Source: an uncultured Lachnospiraceae bacterium
Lineage (GTDB): Bacteria > Bacillota_A > Clostridia > Lachnospirales > Lachnospiraceae
Direction: 5' to 3'
NCBI GenBank assembly: GCA_902773195.1
Contig: CACYDL010000207.1
Coordinates: 1-40,237, forward strand
DNA length: 40,237 nt
Below the pieces are notes generated by a model. The model made no database searches and was not told the origin of the DNA. It was given only the letters and a program-made list of their open reading frames with translations. Made by a program: the position numbers and the translations under genes. Positions 1 to 6,886 of the stretch are shown one piece after another (position 1 is the stretch's first letter; the number at the start of each line of letters is the position of its first letter).

Positions 1-124
1 GAACGGCAACGAGGTCACCACGACCGGCAGGGTCGTCAACAAGGACGGCTATGACTGGTACGAGATCATGCTGGCGGGCGCCTATGACTACGGCTGGATC
101 GCCGGAAGCCTGATCGGCTACTGA
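1..124 (+). CDS. SH3-like mini-protein, C-terminal fragment (cut by window edge)
   Basis: The frame beginning at base 2 is open for 40 codons and stops at TGA 122-124. It ends in IAGSLIGY, and its last 40 residues align almost gap-free with the end of the complete gene at 27671-27940: NG..V..TG...KDGY.WYE... then GWIAGSLIGY. It is therefore a paralog of that double-glycine-leader SH3 protein. The visible part is the second half of a bacterial SH3 (SH3b) fold, with the KDGYDWYE strand typical of these domains. The leader and start lie outside the window, so whether this copy also carries a GG leader cannot be seen. A strong hairpin with a T-rich tail follows at 202-239. No catalytic role is expected; SH3b domains usually bind cell wall or peptide ligands. 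Confidence 0.8.
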   Translation, partial: NGNEVTTTGRVVNKDGYDWYEIMLAGAYDYGWIAGSLIGY

Positions 125-184
125 TAAAAAGGGCCCGGCCGGAAGCGGCCAAAACAGGAATCAGGAATCACAAGAAACGGCGGC

Positions 185-2092
185 TTATCCGCCTGTATCG
201 ACCCGGAGGAACGGTCTGACCGCTCCTCCGGGTTTATTTACGGCCTTGAGATCACCGTCGATGACGCCGTCCACGGTGACGATCGGGGCCGTAATGCTTT
301 TTTCTCCCCGGGGGTTCCTGAGCCACCACCAGGAGGAGCGGTACCCCTTCATGTCCCAGTAGTGATCCTTGCTCAGCCGGTTGACGTTCGTTCCCTGCCG
401 CTCCGCCGCGGAGGTGATGCCAAGCTCCCTGGCCTCGTCGCTCTCAAACAGCTCCCGCGCCTCGTCCGGCGTCATCAGGGTGAGGAGATCTCCCTCGACC
501 GGCACGATGGCCGACCGCTCGTACCGGCTGAAGATACTCGTAAACTTTTCTGAGTTCAGCAGGGCGCGGAGGTCCGAGTCCTCCCAGCTCACCGCCTCGT
601 GTCTGTGATGAAAGCTGCTTCCGGCGATTCCGTCCCGGCAGATCAGGGAGACCACGTCGCCCTCTCTCTTTACCACGATCCAGGAGAGCCTCTCCGGACC
701 GGGACGCCATCCGCCGGTCTCATACCAGCCGAAGAGCACCTCGTCCCCCACGGCGGCGCTTCGGATCGCCTCCCGCTCCCGGGAGAAGTCGGCCGCGGCG
801 AACACTATCCGCCTCAGCGAGGTGATCCACAGGAGGATCAGCGCGGCGGGGACGGCGGCGATCAGGGCCGCGCGGAGAACGCGCAGACGGGCTTTCTTTT
901 TGCGGCGGGACATCTCGCTCTCGAGGGTGTGATGGTCCGGCCTCCGCCAATGCGAGAACCCGGAGACGAGGCGGATGAGCCGGTTGACGGGCGGTGCCGT
1001 CAGGGCAGCGGCGCCGGTTCCGCAGGCGAGGACGGCCGCGTACCGCCAGAAGACGGGCATCCGGACGCCGTCGAAGACCGGACTGACAAAGACGCCGTGG
1101 AGGAGGAAGAGCTCCGGGGTGATCCCGGACAGCCGGGCCAGTATCCGGCTGTGAAGCGTGATTTTCCGGTTCAGGAGCACCACGAGGGTGGTGAAGGACA
1201 GTGCGGCCGCCGTCTGGGCCAGGAGGGTGAAGGCCGCCGCCCGGCGTCCTCCGAAGGGGACGTCGATGTAATAGCCGAAGCGGTTGAGCACCCACACGGA
1301 GAAGGGAAAGGAGAAGGCGAAAAGAACCGCGGCGACGCAGAGCACCGGGGCGAAATGCTTTTCGAGGAAGGCGGAGAGGCGTTCCCTGAAGCGCGCGGCG
1401 AGCAGGCCTAGAAGAAAGACGGAGGTGGAGTTGTACCACCACTCGCCGCGGAACCAGTGCCGGACGGCGCCGGGCGCGTCATGCCCCAGGCGGAAGGAAC
1501 AGAGAATGACCCCTGTCACGACGGCGCACAGCAGGAGGAGGGCGGCGTCCCTGTGGCGGATCCACCGGAACAGGAGATAGAACAGCAGGTAAAAAAGAGT
1601 GATTTCTACGAAGAACCAGCCGTTTCCGTTGACCAGCGTCAGGCCGAAGACGCTGCTGAGGAAGCCGGCCGCGGTGTACCGCGTCCCGTACAGAAACCGT
1701 GAGAAGAGGACAATCAGCAGATTGACGGTCCAGAAGGGGATGAGCACGGAGGGAAATCTTTTCCGCGGAAACGTCCGGAGATAGTCTTCTTTGGTATACA
1801 GGCTGGTGAGAAGGCCGTAGCCGGAGAAAAAGAAAAATACGCCGGTAAAGAGAAAGCCGGCGTAGTTGAAGACGGTGACGGGGCCATGGGGGACCGTCCC
1901 GTAGCCGGTGACATACTGAGTGACGTGGTGAAGCACGACGCAGAGGCACGCGGCGGCCCGGATCATTCCGGTCTGGTCGGGGTGCAGAAATCCGGGAGCG
2001 GCCTTTCCCCTGGGGGAAAGACCGGCTCCGCGGAACATGACGATCAGCAGCGATATGGGATAGATCAGCAGCGCGAGATCCTTTAACTGCAT
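185..2092 (-). CDS. Acyltransferase-3 membrane protein fused to a C-terminal DUF6273 module
   Basis: This 635-residue protein has two parts. Residues ~35-385 look like an acyltransferase family 3 (OafA/NolL-like) integral membrane enzyme: about ten hydrophobic segments and the early paired histidines (VVLHHV, residues ~52-57) that the family uses to transfer acyl groups to extracytoplasmic glycans. After a basic stretch (SRRKKK, ~395) and one more membrane span, residues ~445-630 resemble DUF6273: it opens VLFGWYE, has a W..SDLR.LLN segment, and ends in the family's typical ..VRPFLRV. By topology the DUF6273 part should lie outside the membrane. An in-frame Met at residue 394 sits exactly at the junction, which suggests an old gene fusion. 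The start at 2092 has an AGGTG ribosome site six bases upstream. The gene is last in the minus-strand block, 64 bases after the ABC permease. The acyl acceptor is unknown. Confidence 0.8.
   Translation of the reverse strand: MQLKDLALLIYPISLLIVMFRGAGLSPRGKAAPGFLHPDQTGMIRAAACLCVVLHHVTQYVTGYGTVPHGPVTVFNYAGFLFTGVFFFFSGYGLLTSLYTKEDYLRTFPRKRFPSVLIPFWTVNLLIVLFSRFLYGTRYTAAGFLSSVFGLTLVNGNGWFFVEITLFYLLFYLLFRWIRHRDAALLLLCAVVTGVILCSFRLGHDAPGAVRHWFRGEWWYNSTSVFLLGLLAARFRERLSAFLEKHFAPVLCVAAVLFAFSFPFSVWVLNRFGYYIDVPFGGRRAAAFTLLAQTAAALSFTTLVVLLNRKITLHSRILARLSGITPELFLLHGVFVSPVFDGVRMPVFWRYAAVLACGTGAAALTAPPVNRLIRLVSGFSHWRRPDHHTLESEMSRRKKKARLRVLRAALIAAVPAALILLWITSLRRIVFAAADFSREREAIRSAAVGDEVLFGWYETGGWRPGPERLSWIVVKREGDVVSLICRDGIAGSSFHHRHEAVSWEDSDLRALLNSEKFTSIFSRYERSAIVPVEGDLLTLMTPDEARELFESDEARELGITSAAERQGTNVNRLSKDHYWDMKGYRSSWWWLRNPRGEKSITAPIVTVDGVIDGDLKAVNKPGGAVRPFLRVDTGG
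202..239 (+). terminator. Rho-independent terminator, antisense to the end of the acyltransferase gene
   Basis: CCCGGAGGA (202-210) pairs with TCCTCCGGG (224-232). An inner CGGT/ACCG stem continues the helix and TTTATTT follows. It would end transcripts of the SH3 gene ending at 124. The hairpin lies inside the last codons of the convergent acyltransferase gene, so the same bases also encode protein on the minus strand. Confidence 0.55.
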
Positions 2093-2156
2093 GTAATCAC
2101 CTGCCGCTTTCTCCGCCGCCCGCGCGGCGGATGCCGTATTATTTCCGGCGCGTGTC

Positions 2157-3458
2157 TCAGCGCTTGTCCTTGTCGATGAATTCCAGGGTGATGACGGCCA
2201 GGACGGAGAACACGACGATGAAGAGGACGAGATGGAGCCAGTTTTTCATGATGTTGTCCGCGGAGTGCTCGTAATCGGGGTTGTAGTTCATCTCCGCGAC
2301 CTTGTCCTCGATCAGCTTCTGGGTGTCCTCTTTTCCGATCATATCCAGCACGTCGCCCATATTGGTATCAAAGGAGATGCTCTTGTCCCGGATGGCCTGC
2401 AGCGCCCTGTTTGACGCGAGATAGTCCACGGCTTCTCCCAGCGTGGTGGTGTAGCCGATGGGGATGTCCTTGTAGTTATCTATCAGCTCGGCGTCGTTCA
2501 GCACGCTGATGAGGGTGCCCAGCGTCAGGCTGTCGACGATCTGCCGGTTTCTCAGATCCTCGAATCGCGGATCGTTGGCCAGACTGTCCAGGAGCTCTCC
2601 CAGCGTCATGAGGCTGCCGATCTCCTGGGAGCGCAGCTCGCTGATGGTCGGATTGTCCTTGTTCTGAAGGACGTCCATCGCCTGCCCGATCGTGACCGTC
2701 CCGCTGAACCGGATGGTTTCCATCTGGGAGAGCATCTTCTCGATCGAGGCGTAGGGGATGCTGTTGACGTCCGTCTGCGCCGCCATCGCGCTCATGCCGG
2801 GACGCGACACCGTCAGAGAGGAGATCGGCTCCGCAATTTTCGGGATCGAGATGATTCCGCCCGAGAAAACCAGCTGGAACACCAGCAGGAAGGGCATGAC
2901 GGTCATCGCGGTCGTCGTGCTGCGGGACAGGGCCGAGATCCACAGGGACATCATGTCCGCCGCGTAGGTGATCAGCAGGATGGAGATGCCGAAATCCAGG
3001 AGGAAGGAGCCTGTGATCAGGGGCTCTCCCTTAAAGGCCATGCCCACACGGCTGGTGACGACCAGGGTCACGGCCGTCTGCAGCACGCATAGGATGAACT
3101 GGTACAGCATGTGGGCGATGATATAGGACGTGATGTGCATGCCGGAGCGATGCTCTCTCTTGATCACGTCTCTTTCGCGGCAGATCACCTGGATCGAGTT
3201 GAAGCAGCCGTTCCAGATGCAGATGCAGGCCAGCGCGAAGGAGCCGGTCAGGGTTCCTTCCATCGTCTTCATGAAGTTGCGGCTCATGACGAAGGCGACA
3301 AGCCCCGCGATGAGCGCGGCCATCGGCAGCACCTTCCAGTCGTTCTGATAGACGAACATCCGGAGGAATTTTCCGAAGTAGATGCGGATCTGGGCGACGC
3401 GTCCGCGATGGCGCACCTTGAGACGTCTTTTCTGAGTCGTTTTTTCTTTCTCAGCCAT
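2157..3458 (-). CDS. ABC-2 type (ABCG-like) permease with an enlarged repeat-bearing extracellular loop
   Basis: This 433-residue permease has hydrophobic segments at ~43-59, 71-90, 112-136, 150-168, 184-206 and 406-426, with a basic cytoplasmic N terminus. That is the six-span layout of ABCG-type exporters. The loop between spans 5 and 6, normally short, is about 200 residues long. It holds five copies of a unit starting T-[LI]-G-x-[LA]-[LMV]-D-x-L at residues 256, 285, 312, 339 and 366; the last four are spaced exactly 27 residues. I do not recognise this repeat as a named domain. The start codon overlaps the end of the ATPase gene by eight bases, so the two are translationally coupled and surely form one transporter. 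Substrate unknown; lipid or peptide export is possible. Confidence 0.85.
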   Translation of the reverse strand: MAEKEKTTQKRRLKVRHRGRVAQIRIYFGKFLRMFVYQNDWKVLPMAALIAGLVAFVMSRNFMKTMEGTLTGSFALACICIWNGCFNSIQVICRERDVIKREHRSGMHITSYIIAHMLYQFILCVLQTAVTLVVTSRVGMAFKGEPLITGSFLLDFGISILLITYAADMMSLWISALSRSTTTAMTVMPFLLVFQLVFSGGIISIPKIAEPISSLTVSRPGMSAMAAQTDVNSIPYASIEKMLSQMETIRFSGTVTIGQAMDVLQNKDNPTISELRSQEIGSLMTLGELLDSLANDPRFEDLRNRQIVDSLTLGTLISVLNDAELIDNYKDIPIGYTTTLGEAVDYLASNRALQAIRDKSISFDTNMGDVLDMIGKEDTQKLIEDKVAEMNYNPDYEHSADNIMKNWLHLVLFIVVFSVLAVITLEFIDKDKR

Positions 3459-4812
3459 TTGCCACCTCCGCGTATTTCAGTACGTATTCGTCCGCGAGAC
3501 CCTTGCCGCCTTCTTCCTTCTGGTTGATGGCCTTTACGATGTCTTCCATCTTCTCGCAGCCGAAGAACTTTCTGGCTTCCCCGATGCTTCCGTAGTAGGC
3601 GAGACGTCCCGTGCGGGTGCTGTCCTTCGCCAGAACGATGACGTCGTCGAAGAGATCCACCACCCGGTCGGGCGTGTGCGTGATCACGATGACGATCTTG
3701 CCCGAATCGGCGATTTTGCGCAGCTGGACGAAGAGCTCCCGCGCCATGACGGCGTCGAGGCCGGAATCCGGTTCATCCAGGATGAAGAGCGAGGGGTTCG
3801 AGAGGAATTCCATGGCGATCGACAGACGCTTTTTCTGTCCGCCGGAGAGCTTCTCCACCTTGTTGTTCTTCACCGCGGTCAGACCGAAGATCTCCATCAC
3901 TTCCTCCACGCGCTTTTTGCGCTCGGAGGCCGGGATGTCGATGGAGAGCCTCAGCAGGGACGAGTCCAGGAGGGTGCTGATCACCGTGTCCTTTCCGCGC
4001 ATCATTTCCGTCTGGGGAACGAAGCCCACCTCGTACTGCATTTTCTTGTAATTGGTGTACATGTTGGTGCCGTTCAGCATGACCTCCGCGTTGGCCTTTT
4101 CGTAGCCGTTCACCGCGTTGAGATAGGTGGTTTTGCCGGCGCCGGAGCCGCCCAGCAGCAGCACCAGGTGGCCCTGGGGAATGGCCATGTGTATGTCGCG
4201 GAGCAGCATCTTCTTGTGGAAGAATTCCCGCACGGACCGGTCCTTGAGGTTGACGGTCAGGCCTTCGTCCATGACGGTGGCGCTGCCCTCCGTCGCCAGA
4301 CGCTCCATCTCCTCGCGGAGATCCTCGATCTTCCATTCCGGCTGGAATCTCTTGAAGAGGCCCCAGACCAGCACCGGGATCCAGGCGGTCTCGTCGAAAA
4401 TGCACAGAAGAATCCAGAGCTTCCGGAGGCCGTACACCTCCAGAAGTCCGGAGAAAATGCGGATATTGTAGACGAGATGGATCGTCGTCAGAGCGATGAC
4501 CAGAACGAGCATAAGCGGCGTCACATAGTTCAGGAAGGACTGGGTCCCCGCGGCCGTGGCGATCAAAAGCACCAGGTTGATGACCGTGATGACGACGCTG
4601 ATGACAGAGTAGACGCGGCCTTCCGGCTCGCGGTTCGCGCAGCGGCTGAGCTGGTAGTCCCGCACCCAGGGGAAAATCGAAAGCCACGGGCGGATGCCCG
4701 ATTTCCGGAACATCAGCCAGAGTCCGGCTATGGAGAGCGCCTTGAAAATGATGTATCTGGGCGTATCCACGTTGAAAAATACGATCAACAGTGCACGTAG
4801 GAACAGGGACAT
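3451..4812 (-). CDS. ABCG-like ATPase with an N-terminal multi-span membrane domain
   Basis: This 453-residue protein has an N-terminal membrane region (residues 1-~155, about five hydrophobic segments, including a DUF5684-like WLSIFPWVRDYQL stretch) joined to a full ABC nucleotide-binding domain. Visible motifs are Walker A GGSGAGKTT (221-229), Q-loop Q267, signature LSGGQKKR (322-329), Walker B LFILDEPDSGLD (342-353) and the switch histidine in ITHTPD (H379). The DEPDSGLD and ITHTP wording is that of the ABCG/White branch. The protein is cytoplasmic apart from its membrane part and powers the permease encoded just downstream with an eight-base overlap. A hydrophobic domain fused ahead of the ATPase is unusual for bacterial ABCG-like systems. 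AAGGAGAAAGAAAG precedes the ATG. A terminator separates it from the phosphatase gene, and it appears to have its own promoter. Confidence 0.88.
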   Translation of the reverse strand: MSLFLRALLIVFFNVDTPRYIIFKALSIAGLWLMFRKSGIRPWLSIFPWVRDYQLSRCANREPEGRVYSVISVVITVINLVLLIATAAGTQSFLNYVTPLMLVLVIALTTIHLVYNIRIFSGLLEVYGLRKLWILLCIFDETAWIPVLVWGLFKRFQPEWKIEDLREEMERLATEGSATVMDEGLTVNLKDRSVREFFHKKMLLRDIHMAIPQGHLVLLLGGSGAGKTTYLNAVNGYEKANAEVMLNGTNMYTNYKKMQYEVGFVPQTEMMRGKDTVISTLLDSSLLRLSIDIPASERKKRVEEVMEIFGLTAVKNNKVEKLSGGQKKRLSIAMEFLSNPSLFILDEPDSGLDAVMARELFVQLRKIADSGKIVIVITHTPDRVVDLFDDVIVLAKDSTRTGRLAYYGSIGEARKFFGCEKMEDIVKAINQKEEGGKGLADEYVLKYAEVANG

Positions 4813-4834
4813 CTTTCTTTCTCCTTCTTCTGAG

Positions 4835-4862
4835 AATATACATCTATTTTATCGCAGATGAA
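4835..4862 (-). promoter_or_regulatory. Candidate promoter for the ABC transporter genes
   Basis: On the minus strand, TTCATC (4857-4862) and TATATT (4835-4840) are separated by 16 bases and lie just after the upstream terminator and before the ATPase ribosome site. The -35 match is weak. Confidence 0.4.
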
Positions 4863-4870
4863 CCCGGGAG

Positions 4871-4902
4871 AAAAGAAAGACGTCTTTCGAAAGACGTCTT
4901 TC
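4871..4902 (-). terminator. Terminator built from a perfect 28-base palindrome
   Basis: Bases 4875-4902 are perfectly self-complementary and consist of the palindrome AAAGACGTCTTT written twice in tandem. In the minus direction it is followed by TTTTCTCCC. It lies between the phosphatase stop (4915) and the ATPase promoter, so it should end phosphatase transcripts. Confidence 0.65.
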
Positions 4903-4914
4903 CGGGAGATGAGA

Positions 4915-6417
4915 TTATGCCTGATATTTCTTTTTCGGATCGGCAGGTTCCTTCCGCCTTCCGTAGTAGAGGCAGAGCATCGTGAAGTCGTCGAACTGCT
5001 CCGCCTGGCCCACGAACTGGCCCACCGTGTGCTGCAGGTTGCGGAGAATGATCCGGGGAGGAGCGGAGGGATTGAGATTCAGCGCCCGCAGCATCCGCTC
5101 CGTGCCGAAGAGCTCCAGCCGCTGGTCCGTGGCCTCGGGCACGCCGTCCGTGTACAGGAAGAGCTTGTCGCCTTCCTCCAGCTGAAGGGTGTAATCCGTG
5201 TACTTGACGCCCTCCATGCCGCCCAGAACGAAGCCGTGCTTGTCCTTGTAGAGCTCGAAGCGGTCTCCTTTTTTGATCGCCGGGTACTCGTGGCCCGCGT
5301 TGCTGGCGGTCAGAAGGCCGGTGCCAAGATCGAGAATGCCGAGCCAGACGGTGACGAACATCTCCTGCGGATTGCTGAGGCAGATGGCCTCGTTGGTCAT
5401 TTCCAGCACCTTCGCGGGGGAATAGCCCATCATGGTGTTGCTGGCGATGATGCTCTTGGCCGCCATCATGAAGAGGGCGGCGGGGACGCCCTTGCCGCTG
5501 ACGTCCGCGACGACCAGCGCCAGATGGTCGTCGTCGATCAGGAAGAAGTCGTAGAAATCGCCGCCCACTTCCCTCGCGGGATCCATGGTCGCGAAGATGT
5601 CGAAGCGTTCATTGTTGGAAAACAGGGGCGTGATGCCGGGGAGCATGCCCGCCTGGATCTGGGTGGCCATCTCCAGCTCGGTCTCGATGCGGGCCCTGCT
5701 CTTGGTCAGCCGCTTCTGGATGAGAACCATCGCGCGGCCGCGCTTCGTGATATTCACGGAGATGACGGAGGCGATGGTGAACATCAGGAGCTTCGGGACG
5801 TAGCTGAAGATCACCGTGTCCCGGGCGTAGCGGGAGCGGTCCAGCGTCGCCTCGATGCCGCTTCCGAGCCATATGCCGGTGTTGGTGACGGTGGTCCCGA
5901 TGGGAAGGCGGACGTCGTTCATGTTGATCCATCCGCGGTAGGCGCCGAGGATCGCCGAGACAAAGAAGGCGGCGGCGGTGGCGAGGGCCACGGTGACCGT
6001 CAGCTTCCGGGAGAAGTAGCGGGTGGCGCAGAGCACCGGCAGCACCATGAGGATCGCGACCTTGTGGGTCAGCAGGATGTCGATCTGGACGTAGACGCCG
6101 ATCAGGCCGAGAAGCAGGATGTATCTCAGCCACCAGGCGTCCTGATGGATTTTTCTGGAAATGAGCCAGAACACCATCGTCTCGATGAGGACGCGGATGA
6201 TGGAGGGGACGATCCTCCCCGTGACGGGGAAAATCCCCGCCCACACCGCGAGCAGAATGACCACGAGGATGGCGGCGCTGCCGAGCAGGACGCTCACGAC
6301 CATCCGGTTGGCCTGGATCTCGTTGGTGTGGAACAGCTCGTCCGCCTCGTAGAGACGTTTTCTCCGGTCACAGTAGGAGCGGAATTTGTGTATGAATAGC
6401 GGCTCTTTCTTCTGCAT
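4915..6417 (-). CDS. Membrane PP2C-type serine/threonine phosphatase of the SpoIIE/RsbU family
   Basis: This 500-residue protein has about six to seven membrane segments (residues ~38-235), a short helical linker (ETELEMATQIQAGMLP) and a C-terminal SpoIIE-type phosphatase domain (~265-490). Metal-binding and core motifs are visible: EVGGDFYDFF, ADVSGKGVPAALFM, SNAGHEYP, YTDGVPEA and QFDDFTMLCL. Relatives dephosphorylate anti-sigma-factor antagonists, linking an envelope signal to sigma control. The Q.AMLP-type linker is typical of RsbU-like regulators. I chose ATG 6415-6417, because AGGAG lies eight bases upstream; a TTG two codons earlier sits too close to it. A good promoter is at 6501-6529. 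No anti-sigma factor or antagonist gene is in the window, so the partner is unknown. Confidence 0.85.
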   Translation of the reverse strand: MQKKEPLFIHKFRSYCDRRKRLYEADELFHTNEIQANRMVVSVLLGSAAILVVILLAVWAGIFPVTGRIVPSIIRVLIETMVFWLISRKIHQDAWWLRYILLLGLIGVYVQIDILLTHKVAILMVLPVLCATRYFSRKLTVTVALATAAAFFVSAILGAYRGWINMNDVRLPIGTTVTNTGIWLGSGIEATLDRSRYARDTVIFSYVPKLLMFTIASVISVNITKRGRAMVLIQKRLTKSRARIETELEMATQIQAGMLPGITPLFSNNERFDIFATMDPAREVGGDFYDFFLIDDDHLALVVADVSGKGVPAALFMMAAKSIIASNTMMGYSPAKVLEMTNEAICLSNPQEMFVTVWLGILDLGTGLLTASNAGHEYPAIKKGDRFELYKDKHGFVLGGMEGVKYTDYTLQLEEGDKLFLYTDGVPEATDQRLELFGTERMLRALNLNPSAPPRIILRNLQHTVGQFVGQAEQFDDFTMLCLYYGRRKEPADPKKKYQA

Positions 6418-6500
6418 GATCAAGACTCCTGTTCCGCCGGGGGCGCCTGCGCCGGTGCCCCTCGCGGCCGCGGCGGAATGCCGGTTGTTTTCCTGATCTT

Positions 6501-6529
6501 TTTATATCAAAAGCGGCAGGGAAATTCAA
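6501..6529 (-). promoter_or_regulatory. Promoter for the SpoIIE-type phosphatase
   Basis: On the minus strand, TTGAAT (6524-6529) and TATAAA (6501-6506) are spaced 17 bases apart, close to the vegetative consensus. The leader to the ATG at 6417 is about 75 bases and holds a GC-rich hairpin around 6435-6460. Confidence 0.65.
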
Positions 6530-6685
6530 TGACGCGATCTCTTATTTATGCGGCGGTTTCTTTCTTTCTGCGCAGGCCGGGGCGTCCGCCGTCCTGCCGT
6601 GACACGCGCCGCGAGGCCCTCCGGCTTTCCGGTTTTCTTGCGGCGCGAGGCCTTTCGGTTTTCCGGCGGCGCGGCCGTGAGGTTC

Positions 6686-6714
6686 TTTACCTTTCCGCCG
6701 GTTTGAGCTATGAT
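6686..6714 (+). promoter_or_regulatory. Promoter for L-serine dehydratase
   Basis: TTTACC (6686-6691), a 17-base spacer and TATGAT (6709-6714). Initiation near 6721 would put the whole 51-bp repeat into the untranslated leader and rules out the ATG at 6710-6712 as a start. Confidence 0.55.
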
Positions 6715-6724
6715 TTTTGTGAGA

Positions 6725-6840
6725 GCAGGCGGAGACGCGGCGGAGCGGAAACGCTTCAGAACGGAGGGTCAGGAAGCAGGCGGAGACGCGGCGGAGCGGA
6801 AACGCCTCAGAACGGAAGGCCAGGAAGCAGGCGGAGACGG
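6725..6840. repeat. 51-bp tandem repeat in the serine dehydratase leader
   Basis: Units begin GCAGGCGGAGACG at 6725, 6776 and 6827, an exact 51-base period. The first two copies are nearly identical and the third is partial. The array lies between the candidate promoter and the ribosome site of the gene at 6887. Confidence 0.85.
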
Positions 6841-6886
6841 TGCGGGGCCGGAAAACGGCCGGAGGGGAAAGGAGCTTGCGAGGGAG

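Larger units (their letters stand above)
6418..6886. other. Divergent intergenic region (phosphatase / serine dehydratase)
   Basis: This 469-base stretch holds no convincing gene. It contains the minus-strand promoter at 6501-6529, a degenerate GC-rich repeat at about 6608-6680 (GCGCGAGGCC and GGTTTTC motifs recurring at 26-34 bases), a plus-strand promoter at 6686-6714 and a 51-bp tandem repeat at 6725-6840. Confidence 0.6.

Noticed and set aside
2157..4812. ABC transporter as the exporter of the double-glycine SH3 proteins
   Set aside because: The ATPase lacks an N-terminal C39 peptidase domain and is of the ABCG-like type with a separate permease, not the peptidase-containing exporter type expected for GG leaders.
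6418..6423. TTG start two codons before the chosen phosphatase ATG
   Set aside because: AGGAG would be only two or three bases from the TTG, but is eight bases from the ATG.
6710..6886. Serine dehydratase starting upstream and including the 51-bp repeat as protein
   Set aside because: The upstream ATG overlaps the candidate -10 and has no ribosome site; family homology starts at 6887.
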